Positions 15,760 to 26,400 of a DNA stretch of 64,000 bases are shown here, in pieces. The notes beneath the pieces are model-generated. The model was not told the origin of the DNA, made no database searches, and was given only the letters and a program-made list of their open reading frames with translations. The stretch lies in assembly GCF_003149025.1 (NCBI RefSeq), contig NZ_QGDV01000016.1, forward strand, positions 1 to 64,000. Direction: 5' to 3'. Both the position numbers and the translations under genes were made by a program. Source of the DNA: Rathayibacter iranicus NCPPB 2253 = VKM Ac-1602. Its GTDB lineage: Bacteria > Actinomycetota > Actinomycetes > Actinomycetales > Microbacteriaceae. Each line of letters starts with the position of its first letter. Positions within the stretch are counted from its first letter, which is position 1.

Positions 15760-18700
15760 TCCTGCACACAACAAGTACGGCGATGAGGACACGATCGTGC
15801 CGAGCCGGGATCCTATTGCTGTCGTGGGAGTCGGGTTGCGCCTACCGGCAGGGATCTCCGATCTCGCTCAGCTCTGGGATGCGCTTGCCGGGGAATTCGA
15901 TGCAGTCAGAGACCTCCCCTCCGCGCCATGGTCTGCGTTGGCGGAGCGGACTGGGCTCGGGACGACCGCGGTAGCAGTGTCCGGAGCGTTCTTGGATGAG
16001 GTCATTGGATTCGATGCCAAGTTCTTTGGAATATCTCCACGGGAAGCTAGCAATATTGATCCGCAACACCGCCTTCTTCTGCAAACAGGTTGGGAGGCGC
16101 TTGAGAACGCCAATATTGCCGCCGACTCGCTGGCAGGAACCCCTACCGGTGTCTTCGTCGGAATTGGCGGATCCGACTACGGCGAACTCTCTGCCGGACC
16201 AGCGCGTGCCGACCTCTGGGATGCCTACACCTTGACCGGCGCCAACCGTGCGATGGCAGCCGGTCGGCTGTCCTACTTTCTGCGTGTGCACGGGCCGGCG
16301 ATGTGCGTCGACACCACATGCTCATCGTCGCTCGTCGCTGTCCACTTGGCGATCCAGAGCCTCAGAGCGCGAGAGTGCGATGTCGCCCTCGCTTCGGGAG
16401 TGAACCTCGTACGCGCCCCCGGGAGCATCGAAGCGCGACGTCTCTCTGGAGCGTTGTCCCCTTCTGGCCGCTGTCGGGCATTCGACGCTGAAGCGGACGG
16501 ATTCGTTCTCGGCGAGGGGGCGATCACGATCGTGCTCAAGCGCTACGAGGATGCGCGTCGCGACGGGGATCCTATTGTCGGTGTCATCAAGGGCAGCGCT
16601 GTCAACCAGGATGGGCCGAGCAGCGGACAGGCAGCACCTAACGGGTCTGCGCAACGAATGGTCATTCGTTCTGCGCTCGCCAACGCAGGAGTAGGTGCGC
16701 ACGAAGTGGGATATGTCGAGGCCCACGGCACGGGTACGGTCCTCGGAGACCCGATCGAGCTGGAAGCCCTGGCATCTGTCTACGGACATGTCGAGAATCG
16801 GCGGCGTCCACTGCGAGTGGGCTCTGTGAAGACGAACTTTGGACATCTTGAAGCGGCCTCAGGGATACTGTCGCTCGTCAAGGCGCTTCTCATTGCCGAC
16901 CGAGGCCAGATACCGGCAACCCTTCATCAAAAGCTTCCCAATCCTCGGGTCGTGTGGGACAGGAGCACACTGCTCGTTCAAGACCGACTCACCGCCTGGG
17001 ACGGCATTGGTCCGATCCGGCTCGTCGGCGTCAGCGCTTTCGGGCTTAGCGGCACCAACTGTCACATCGTGGTGTCGAACGTCGACCGAGTCGCACGCGA
17101 AGACCCCTCTCCCGACGATGGACCGACGTTGCTCCTCGTGTCAGCCAAAGACGACGAAGCACTGCGTGATCTCGCCGAGGCCTATACCGAGGAGATCCGC
17201 ACTGCGTCGATCCCGCTCCAGGATTTCAGCGTGAGCGCCGGAAGCGGCCGCTCACAGTTCCGCCATCGCTTGGCGATCGTTGCCGACAACCGCGCGGACA
17301 TGGAGATCCAGCTCACCGACTTCGTCAGGGAACGTCCTGACGAGCCGACCTCGTGGGAAACGACGGGATTCCATGCCGGGAATGTCCCCGTAAGAAACAC
17401 GACTAGGCCGGTGATGCTCGTGCTGCCGGATGGGCCGTCACTGCTGTTCGACGAGTTCGTGGCGGAGCTGAGCGCCCACATTCCAGCATTTTCCGAAGGC
17501 GTGCACCTAGTCGATGAGGCAGTACGAATGATCGATATCGCCGTCGACTCCAAGCATGCCGTCACGATACGTCGTTTCACAATGCAATTTGCGTTCGCGC
17601 GCATGTGGAGCAGCTGGGGGCTCAACCCGAGTGTCTGTGTTCTGTCGGAACGTGACCAGCCGGTGTTGGCGGTGCTTACGGGGCGCTATCCGTTGGCAGC
17701 AGGTCTTGCCTGGGCCCTGGGCGTGGGCCCAGCGCCCCAGGGCCCGCATCCGGAACATGGCCCGGAGATGATCCTGCTTCCTCCGTCGAACGATGATGCG
17801 TCAGCCTGCGACGCTGTCCGGTCATACCAGGCAGGGGAAGAATGTCTCGTCATCCAGATCGGCGGGTGGCGTTCAGTCCTTCTGGGCGACTCTTGCCTCG
17901 CCTACTGCCATCCGCGCGATGTTGCACCATCCACGGTGCTCAATCAGCTGGCCGGACTCTACGTCCGCGGCTATCGCGTCACCTGGAACGGCGTATTGCA
18001 CGGTGCCCGTACCGCACCGCTCCCCAAACACCCGATGCGGCGGACGCCGCATCTTATGACCCTCCCAGCAGCCGATGATGGCGATTCGGGAACAGCAGAG
18101 ATATCGATTCGAAAGGCAACTCCATTGGATGAGGTAACTGGCTACTTGCGTCGGCAGCTCGCGGATCTGCTCGATATGGAGGCAGACGAGATCGCGTCTA
18201 AGCAGCCTATGTTCGAACTGGGCGCCGATTCCATGGTGTACGCGGGTCTGCTCGAACGCATTGCCAGACAGTATGCAGTGAGGATCGAAGTCCGCCAACT
18301 GTTCGAAGAGCTGCACACGCTCGCGGACCTGGCCGATGCTGTCATCCGTGGCGCCCAGGCCGTCCCGGAGCGACCGGCTACCCCGCAAGCCGCGGCGCCG
18401 GAGTCTGATGACGCCCCGCGGCCGCCGGCGCCGAAGAGTGGTGGACCCGCCGCCCGCACGGTTCTCGACGACCGACAGCCGACCCTGCCCCCCGTCTCGG
18501 TGCGGCGGAGCGACCTCGAATCGTACTTCGACGACGTCGTGAGGCGTTACCAGCTGAAGACCGGAGCGTCCCGCGAATACGCCGAGCGGAATCAGGCGCA
18601 TCTCGTCAACAATCGACGTTTCGTCGCCCCGTCCAACCGCTATGCAGCACAGCTGCGCTACCCACTCTGCGGTGTGCGCTCCGCAGGTTCGAAGCTGTGG

Positions 18701-21700
18701 GATGCCGACGGGAACGAGTATGTCGATCTCTCCATGGGATTCGGGGCGCACTTGCTGGGCCACAGCCCGGCACCGGTCGTCGCTGCGCTGGACAGTCAGC
18801 TGTCGACGGGGATCCAGCTTGGTAGTGCGAGCCAGCGTGCTGGCGAAGTGGCTCAGCTCCTGTCCGGTTTCACCGGCATGGACCGCAGCCTCTTCTGCGT
18901 TTCCGGCACCGAGGCCATGATGACCGCGATCCGCATCGCGCGGGCGGCGACGGGAAAATCAAAGGTGGTCTTCTTCAACCACGCCTATCACGGGCACTTC
19001 GACGGCACGTTAGTCACGCCCGACCTGGGTGACCCCAACTTCTCCGCATTGCCTATGGCTGCCGGAGTAACCCCTTCGCAGGTCCAGGACAGCTTGGTTC
19101 TCCCGATTGGCCGACAGCGATCCTTGGACGTCATTGACGCGTTGAGAGACGAGATCGCAGCGGTCGTCATCGAACCTGTCCAGAACGCGAGTCCGGGACA
19201 GCACCCCGTCGAATTTCTGAAGCAGCTGCGCGAACTGACCTCGCAGACAGGAATCGCGCTCGTCTTCGACGAGATCTTGACGGGGTTCCGGGCCGCGCCC
19301 GGCGGCTGTCAAGAAGTCTTTGGCATCCGCGCTGACATCGTTGCCTACGGGAAGTGCCTTGCTGCCGGACTGCCGATAGCTGCCGTGAGCGGTCGTCGCC
19401 AGTACATGGACCTCGTCGACGGCGGAAACTGGATCGGCAGTCCCAGCATCTCGGACACCGAGAAGATGACCTACACGGCAGGGACCTATGCCAACCATCC
19501 GCTTGCGCTATCCGCAGCGTCAGCCGTACTGCGTCATCTGAGAGATGCGGGCCCCGCGTTGCAGGAGAACCTCAATCGCCGAGCCGATGCCATGGTCAGC
19601 CGACTCAATGCATCGTTCGAAGAACTTAAGGTGCCCATCCGGGTACCGAATTTCGGATCGTTCTTCCGTTTCGTCGAGCGCAACAACTTCAGTTTTGTGA
19701 ACCAATCGGTGGAAGCCGACGTTTTTAGGGTGAACCTGTCCCTCCACGGCGTTTACGTCGCCGAGACGGGGGCATCCTTCATCTCAACGGCCCATACCGA
19801 TGATGACATCGATGCCATCGTCCGCGCGGCTACCGACGTAGCGAGTGAGATGAAGCAGGCGGGGTGCTGGAACGGTCAAGCGGATCTCGGTGGCGGGCGT
19901 CGATCGACGGCGCAATCCCCTGGTGCGACGGTCACGGTGACCGAAAGAACCGGCCAAAGCAGTCCGACGGCGCATCGCTTCAGTTCAGGCATCCCGTCAC
20001 TGAGCCTGTCGTACTTCGGTGACAGTGAGCATCTCCGCCCGGATGAGCACCTGGAACTCCTGATGGAGGGGGCGGAGTACGCCGATACTGCTGGATTGGA
20101 GGCGCTATGGCTGCCTGAGCGCCACTTCCACGGCTTCGGCGGATTCTCCCCCAACCCAGCGGTGCTCGCTGCGGCCGTGGCCCAGCGGACGAGCCGTCTG
20201 CAACTGAGGGCGGGCAGTGTCGCTGCGCCGCTCCACCATCCCGCGCGCATCGCTGAGGAGTGGGCGATGGTCGACGCGATGTCCGGCGGAAGGGTCGGGC
20301 TCTCGTTCGCATCCGGGTGGAACGACCGTGACTTCGTATTCGCCCCCGGCGGGTTCGAGGACCGACACCGGACCGTCACACAGCACATGGATACGGTGCG
20401 GCGGCTGTGGAGGGGCGAGGAGATGAGCTTCTCGAACGGGTCGGCGGAATTCTCCCTGCGCACATATCCACGGCCGCTCAGACAAGAGCTTCCTGTGTGG
20501 ATGACCGCGCTCAGTAACCCCCAAACTTTCACCGCGGCGGGACGCTCCGGTGCAGGCGTCCTGACAAACCTCGTGCGCCAGGACATAGACCAGCTCGCTG
20601 ATAACATCGCTCTCTACCGGAGTGCCAGGTGCGACGCTGGACTGGATCCTGCGGCAGGCCGCATCACGGTCTTGGTGCATACCCTGCTCGGCCAGGATTC
20701 CTCTGAGATCAGGGCCGCAGCGAGGGGACCCTTGACGGAATATCTGCGCTCGGCGCTTGATCTCACAGGCCGGATGTCAAACGAGGCGCGACGGGCCGAC
20801 GTCACGAGCCTGAACGGCAGCGACCGCGACTATCTCGTAACACGTGCGGCTGACTCACTTCTGGACACCAAGGCCCTCGTCGGCACCGTTGAGACGGTCG
20901 TGCCGCTTGTTCTCCGTCTTGGCGCTGCCGGCGTCGATGAGATCGCGTGTTTCGTTGACTTCGGTGCGCCTAGGGAAGCTGTGCGCGAGGGCTACGAACG
21001 GCTCGGCGAGTTGAATGAACGGCTCCGCCGCATGTCAGAAGCCGAGCCACGAAATTACGCGGACGCTATCCCATCCCGCGGCTCAGGCATCATGGCCGGG
21101 CCGTGTGCGCCTCCGCTCGGCATGCGCCGAAGCGAAGTAGATCTCCCGACGACAGCGAATCAACGCCTTGTGTGGGCGGCGTCACAGCTCAGTGACGAGG
21201 CATCCAACGCATACAACCTCCGCCGGGTGCTTCAGCTCATCGGGCAGGTTCACGTTCCGGCGCTAAGATCGGCTGTTCGGGAACTGGCCAACCGTCACGA
21301 ATCTCTGCGGGGGGCCTATAGTGACGACGGCACTAAGGTGCGCATCGCGAATCCGCGGGACATCACGCTCGTTGTGCACGACCTGACCGGTAGCTCTGAC
21401 ATCGACGGGGAGGTCACCCGCTTCCTGCGGGCGGAGTCGACGGAGACGTTCGATCTGGCACAGGGTCCGCTCATCAGAGCCAGCCTCCTGAAGATCGCCA
21501 GCGACACACATCTTCTGGTCATGACGACCCACCACGTGGCAGTTGACGGCACGGCCGAGAACGTGCTTCTCAGAGAACTCGGCGCGCTCTATAACTATTT
21601 CCGCGGAGGGGCGGTCGGGCGTCCTATCCTGCCTGAGCCTCGCGCCCTGGGCGACTATCTCAACGGTGCCGGAAGTCGGCCGGCATCTCACGACGACCTT

Positions 21701-23425
21701 GAGTACTGGCGTTCCCAGCTGTCGGACCTTCCCGAGCCCTTCCGTCTTGAGGTCCCTCGCCGGGAAGACGGGCTGGTCGACCCTGCGGGCGGGCGCCGGT
21801 ATTTCGACTTCCCTTCTCATATTCTGGATGCCGTCCGGCTTCGTGGCTCAGAATCGCGAGCTACGCCATTCATGGTGCTGCTGGCAGCATTCATGGCATT
21901 CCTCGGTCGCACCAGCGGGAATGATGACGTCATCGTCGGTGTGCCTGTGTCCAGGCGATCGCATCGGGCCGCAGATCCCAGCCTTGTGGCGTACTGTGCC
22001 AACACCCTGCCTATTCGACTGCGCACCGCGCGCCACGAGGACTTCTCCGCGGTACTTGCTGATGTACGTTCGACGCTGTTGGACGGTTTCGAGCACGAGC
22101 AGGCACCCTATGGCGATATCTTGAAAGCGATTCCGCGTCAGGGACCGTGGGGGCGCCCGTCGGCGGTGACGACAGTCTTCGGCTGGGACGAGGTGGCCAC
22201 GCCAGCCTTTGATCATCTTCATGTCGGACATGTCGAGAGCGATACCACTGCGGTCAGATTTGATCTCGGCTTGAACGTGACGCGTTCCAGCGACCGATAC
22301 CGGCTGGCGTGGGACTACAACGAGAGCCTGTTCAGCGAGAAAGACGTGCAGCGGCTTCAGAATGAGTTCCTTGACTTCCTCGTCTCCGTAACTTACGCCG
22401 ACACAGATCAGGGAACAAAAGACCGTGAGGCCATCGTCGAGAGACGGTCGACGTTTGAGGCTATTAAAGATCGCATGGCGTCGAACAGCCACGACGACTC
22501 CCTTGCGCTGGATCGGACGCGGAGTCCGCTCGGGGGCCTCCCTCCCAAGATGGTGGTCAGGCGCTCCCTCGCCCTGGCTGCTCGCCTCGGACAGTACGGC
22601 GTCTCTGCCGGCGACAGGATCGCGATAGACGTCACACCGGGTCCAGACCTCTTCACCGCGTTCCTGGCAGCCGTACGCATCGGAGCTGTCGTGCACCTCC
22701 GGCCATGGACGGGACGAGTGTCGATCGTCCTCGACGACCGACTCGGGACGAGGGGCGACTCAACGGTGACGCGCGTCCCACTCAACGAGTGGAGCGTGGA
22801 AGGCGAAGGCCCCTCGGACCCGCCGTCGGTTGCTGGGGCAGTTCTCGCCCAGCCCGAGGGCGAGACTCTGAGCGGAGAGGAACTCATCGACCGGGTCGAT
22901 CATCTGCTCCATGATTCGTCTTTTCGGACGCAGAGAATAGCAGTCGTTCTGCCGACGAGCATGGAGAGCGTCGACAATTGGGTGAGCTTCGTGGCCGCCG
23001 TGATTGCAGGTTGCCCCACGCAGTGGGAGGGCCTCTCCGTTCGTTCCGATGGAGAGCGCAGCGAGACCTCTATTATCCCGTCACCCGACGGTCGAGACGA
23101 TGCTGAACCTGACATCCCGACGGGCCGAGCCGGAGACGTGCAGGTTCCTGGAGGTGCCGACGGGGTGAACGACATCGGTAAGGTTCTAGCGATCTGGCGG
23201 GAAGTCTTGCGCGACAGCAGTCTCACCGCCGATTCGAACTTCTTCGAGGCGGGCGGTGATTCGATGCAGGCCATCCAAGTTCTCGCGAGGATTCGGCGGA
23301 CTTTCGGGATCCGTGTATCCGCGAGCCTCATGTTCCGGGCCCAGACCCCCAGGGCGTTCTCCCTTGGCCTGCGCGCCCGGTCCGCCGTGACCATCCCGAA
23401 CGCGAGCCTTGAGGCAGGAGTCTGA
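15752..23425 (+). CDS. PKS/NRPS: KS-AT(dead)-ACP-AMT-LLM-C-A(dead)-PCP
   Basis: 2557 residues. KS (~20-445) with complete triad: C190 in DTTCSSS, H325 in EAHGTGT, H365 in KTNFGH. Residues ~545-690 resemble an acyltransferase but the GHSxG serine motif is replaced by LSERDQ and the GQG motif by LPDGPS, so it should be inactive. ACP with S827 (LGADSM). Class III aminotransferase (~925-1370) with PLP lysine K1201 (AYGKCLAAG). Luciferase-like monooxygenase (~1410-1760; LWLPERHFHGFGG). Condensation domain (~1790-2215; HHVAVDG at 1927). A shrunken adenylation remnant (~2240-2450) lacking the ATP-binding motifs. PCP with S2504 (GGDSMQ). AMT plus LLM next to a PKS module is the arrangement that makes beta-amino-alpha-hydroxy acyl units in microginin-type synthases. 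Needs an AT and an A domain in trans. Confidence 0.9.
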   Translation: MSNPAHNKYGDEDTIVPSRDPIAVVGVGLRLPAGISDLAQLWDALAGEFDAVRDLPSAPWSALAERTGLGTTAVAVSGAFLDEVIGFDAKFFGISPREASNIDPQHRLLLQTGWEALENANIAADSLAGTPTGVFVGIGGSDYGELSAGPARADLWDAYTLTGANRAMAAGRLSYFLRVHGPAMCVDTTCSSSLVAVHLAIQSLRARECDVALASGVNLVRAPGSIEARRLSGALSPSGRCRAFDAEADGFVLGEGAITIVLKRYEDARRDGDPIVGVIKGSAVNQDGPSSGQAAPNGSAQRMVIRSALANAGVGAHEVGYVEAHGTGTVLGDPIELEALASVYGHVENRRRPLRVGSVKTNFGHLEAASGILSLVKALLIADRGQIPATLHQKLPNPRVVWDRSTLLVQDRLTAWDGIGPIRLVGVSAFGLSGTNCHIVVSNVDRVAREDPSPDDGPTLLLVSAKDDEALRDLAEAYTEEIRTASIPLQDFSVSAGSGRSQFRHRLAIVADNRADMEIQLTDFVRERPDEPTSWETTGFHAGNVPVRNTTRPVMLVLPDGPSLLFDEFVAELSAHIPAFSEGVHLVDEAVRMIDIAVDSKHAVTIRRFTMQFAFARMWSSWGLNPSVCVLSERDQPVLAVLTGRYPLAAGLAWALGVGPAPQGPHPEHGPEMILLPPSNDDASACDAVRSYQAGEECLVIQIGGWRSVLLGDSCLAYCHPRDVAPSTVLNQLAGLYVRGYRVTWNGVLHGARTAPLPKHPMRRTPHLMTLPAADDGDSGTAEISIRKATPLDEVTGYLRRQLADLLDMEADEIASKQPMFELGADSMVYAGLLERIARQYAVRIEVRQLFEELHTLADLADAVIRGAQAVPERPATPQAAAPESDDAPRPPAPKSGGPAARTVLDDRQPTLPPVSVRRSDLESYFDDVVRRYQLKTGASREYAERNQAHLVNNRRFVAPSNRYAAQLRYPLCGVRSAGSKLWDADGNEYVDLSMGFGAHLLGHSPAPVVAALDSQLSTGIQLGSASQRAGEVAQLLSGFTGMDRSLFCVSGTEAMMTAIRIARAATGKSKVVFFNHAYHGHFDGTLVTPDLGDPNFSALPMAAGVTPSQVQDSLVLPIGRQRSLDVIDALRDEIAAVVIEPVQNASPGQHPVEFLKQLRELTSQTGIALVFDEILTGFRAAPGGCQEVFGIRADIVAYGKCLAAGLPIAAVSGRRQYMDLVDGGNWIGSPSISDTEKMTYTAGTYANHPLALSAASAVLRHLRDAGPALQENLNRRADAMVSRLNASFEELKVPIRVPNFGSFFRFVERNNFSFVNQSVEADVFRVNLSLHGVYVAETGASFISTAHTDDDIDAIVRAATDVASEMKQAGCWNGQADLGGGRRSTAQSPGATVTVTERTGQSSPTAHRFSSGIPSLSLSYFGDSEHLRPDEHLELLMEGAEYADTAGLEALWLPERHFHGFGGFSPNPAVLAAAVAQRTSRLQLRAGSVAAPLHHPARIAEEWAMVDAMSGGRVGLSFASGWNDRDFVFAPGGFEDRHRTVTQHMDTVRRLWRGEEMSFSNGSAEFSLRTYPRPLRQELPVWMTALSNPQTFTAAGRSGAGVLTNLVRQDIDQLADNIALYRSARCDAGLDPAAGRITVLVHTLLGQDSSEIRAAARGPLTEYLRSALDLTGRMSNEARRADVTSLNGSDRDYLVTRAADSLLDTKALVGTVETVVPLVLRLGAAGVDEIACFVDFGAPREAVREGYERLGELNERLRRMSEAEPRNYADAIPSRGSGIMAGPCAPPLGMRRSEVDLPTTANQRLVWAASQLSDEASNAYNLRRVLQLIGQVHVPALRSAVRELANRHESLRGAYSDDGTKVRIANPRDITLVVHDLTGSSDIDGEVTRFLRAESTETFDLAQGPLIRASLLKIASDTHLLVMTTHHVAVDGTAENVLLRELGALYNYFRGGAVGRPILPEPRALGDYLNGAGSRPASHDDLEYWRSQLSDLPEPFRLEVPRREDGLVDPAGGRRYFDFPSHILDAVRLRGSESRATPFMVLLAAFMAFLGRTSGNDDVIVGVPVSRRSHRAADPSLVAYCANTLPIRLRTARHEDFSAVLADVRSTLLDGFEHEQAPYGDILKAIPRQGPWGRPSAVTTVFGWDEVATPAFDHLHVGHVESDTTAVRFDLGLNVTRSSDRYRLAWDYNESLFSEKDVQRLQNEFLDFLVSVTYADTDQGTKDREAIVERRSTFEAIKDRMASNSHDDSLALDRTRSPLGGLPPKMVVRRSLALAARLGQYGVSAGDRIAIDVTPGPDLFTAFLAAVRIGAVVHLRPWTGRVSIVLDDRLGTRGDSTVTRVPLNEWSVEGEGPSDPPSVAGAVLAQPEGETLSGEELIDRVDHLLHDSSFRTQRIAVVLPTSMESVDNWVSFVAAVIAGCPTQWEGLSVRSDGERSETSIIPSPDGRDDAEPDIPTGRAGDVQVPGGADGVNDIGKVLAIWREVLRDSSLTADSNFFEAGGDSMQAIQVLARIRRTFGIRVSASLMFRAQTPRAFSLGLRARSAVTIPNASLEAGV

Positions 23426-23428
23426 ACC

Positions 23429-26400
23429 ATGCAGAATCACATGCTGCAGAACGGAATGGTGCCTCCGAGCGATGCCGTCGAGGCCGTGACGAGAGCAATT
23501 CGCCAGTCGGGCGTCGTGAGCGATTGGTTCGTACACGAGCCGATCGACCAGTCTTTGCGGAGAATGACCGCGTATGTGGTGCCGGCGAAGCCGGTGACGG
23601 CGGAGCAGATCGAACGGCTCATTGAAGAAAGGGCGCCTTCCGACCATCTGGTCACCGTGGTAAGGATGAGCACGCTGCCTCGGACGCCACATGGTGACAT
23701 CGATGTCGCCGTCCTGCGGGACGTGCCGGTCCTCGACAGAGCGGTGCGGCGCCGCGCGACGAACATGCTCTACGGAACAGGGCTGAGGCGCGTGCAGGTG
23801 GGTGTCGGTGACCTGCCGCTCAAGGACCCGGTCGGGATCCTCGAGGCGTCAGCGGTGAGGCCCATCGTCAAGCTCTCCCAGCCCGGCCGCGTCGGCTGCA
23901 GAGCGCAGGCCATTACGCACGGACCGCTCCGGGACCAGACTGACACGGACCTGCTTCTGTCCTTGTCGCAGGTTCTGGACCGGGCCGCCGACGGCGGCGA
24001 GCACGGCATCCGTTTCATCAGCGGCTTCGGTGACAGCCGATGGGTGGCGTACGACCAGATACGCGACCGTGCCGCCCGCATAGCGGGCGGCCTCCGCGAG
24101 GCGGGGATAAAAGCGTCGCAGCCAGTGCTGATCCAATGCGGTGACCACGAGCAGTTCTTGCTCGCCTTCTGGGGCTGCCAGATGGTCGCAGCCGTTCCCG
24201 TGCCGTGCACGGCCCCATCTACCGGATTCACGGATGCCGTCAACGAGAGGCTGGAGGGCGTATGGCGGACACTCGAGCGTGCTCCCGTCATTACTGACGA
24301 CGTCGGGAGGCTCCCGGAGGGCATACGTGCCACGGGTCTGATCATGAGCATGGACGACCTGGAGCAGAGCGCCCCGATCGAAGCTGTCGCGGTCTCCGGC
24401 ACAGCGACCGCTCTGATGCTCTTGACCTCCGGGAGCACCGGTACCCCGAAACTCGTCACTCAGACACATCAGGCCGTACTCCACGCCGTGATCGGTATGC
24501 AGCAGGACAACGGCCTGGCCGAGGAGGATGTCTCCCTCAACTGGTTCCCCCTGGACCATGTCGTTGGACTCCTGATGTGCAACATCCGTGATACATGGAC
24601 GCGCTGCGAGCAGATCCATGTATCAACCTCGTTAGTCCTCAGCGAGCCACTCGTCTGGGTGGACCTTCTCTCACAGCATTCGGTCACGATCACATGGGCG
24701 CCGAATTTTGCGTACTCCTTGGTGGCCTCACGCGAGGCGGAGTTTTTGGGTCGCGGATGGGACCTCTCTTCGCTGCGCGTAATCATCAATGGCGGTGAGA
24801 TGGTGGTCGCTGAGCAGACGACACACTTCCTGCGGGTGCTGGCTCCATTCGGACTGCGCGGAACGGCGATGCAGCCCATGTGGGGGATGTCGGAGACCTG
24901 TTCCGGCGTGACCTATTCACACACACACGTCGCTCTTCCCGGTTCCACGGCAGAACTCGATACTGGGCCTGTTAGTGTCGGGCGGCCGATCTCCGGTCTA
25001 TCGCTGCGAATCGTGGATGACGCCGGGCGCGTGGTCGCCGAGAGGGAAGAAGGCCATCTCGAAGTCGCCGGAGTTGTGGTGACGCGTGGCTACTTCAACA
25101 ACGCTAAGGCCAACGCAGACTCCTTTACAGAAGACGGTTGGTTCCGCACGGGTGACCGGGCCTTCTTGGACGACGGCGCGCTGACGTTAGCGGGTCGGAC
25201 GAAGGATGTGATCCTGATCAACGGAGTCAACACTCCGGCCACAGAGATCGAGACGATCGCCGACCGGGTCGGCGGCGTTCGTGCGAGCTTCACGAGTGCT
25301 GTCGCATACCGCTCCGCCGGTGCGGCAACTGACGAGCTCGTGATCTTCTTCAGCCCGGATGACGGCAAAGACTCGCGGAGGATCAGCCGCCTGATCAGCC
25401 AAAAAGTGAACCAGCACTTCGGCTTCGCTGTGAAGCAGGTTATCCCGGTCGCCCCGCACGAGATACCGAAGACCGCAATCGGGAAGATCCAGCGCAGCCA
25501 GCTCGCGGAGCGGTTGAGGGCTGGCGAGTTCAGGATGAACACGAATGACCGGGGCAGATCAGATCCGCCGGGGGTCTGGCTCAGCCGTCCGACGTGGCTG
25601 CCAGCTCACGCTGCCCCCTTCGGAAGCAGAGAGCGACGCCATTTTGATGTCATCGGCATGGAGCAGCCTGATTTCCACCGGCTCTCACTCCTGCTCGACC
25701 GCGAGGGCTACACCTCGTCCGCTGTGCGCTGGGGAGACGAGGCCGCACTCGATCCTGCATCGACCGATGTGGTCCTCGTGCTGAAGTCTGCGTTCGGCTA
25801 TCTACCCGCTCGCATCGACGACCTGGTCGAAGAGCAAGCACGATGTATCGAAGAGATTGGTTCCATCGCACGCGCTCTTGAGCGCAGGCGGCATTCCGAC
25901 GCTAAGGGGCTACGCCTGACCATCCTCACGACAGGAACAGTTGCGCTCCAAGATGGAAAAGCGTCCGATCCTGTCCACGCCGCCGTTCGCGGCTTTCTCC
26001 CGAACCTCGCAGCCGAGCACCCATGGTTGCGGGTGCGCTCGCTGGATGTCGAGCCAGGGCGGGCGGAGGACGGATGGGCCGAACTCCTGAACGAGGTGAC
26101 TGATCAGCGGGTCGCGTATCGTCGCGGTCTCCGACAAGTACTGCGCTTCCGTGGTCTTGATTCGGTGAGTCCCGACGCTGCAGAGTCGATGCTAAAATCC
26201 GACGGCGCGTACGTCGTCGTCGGCGGTATGGGGGGCATCGGCATCATGCTGTGCCGTCACCTCCTGACGCACTACGGCGCACGCCTCCTCATCGTGGGAC
26301 GCCGACCGCACAGCGAGGTCAACGTCTCAATGCAGGAGCTCCGTCGCGCGGGAGAAGTCCATTATGTGCAGGCCGACTTCGGCGATGAGAGCGCCCTGGA

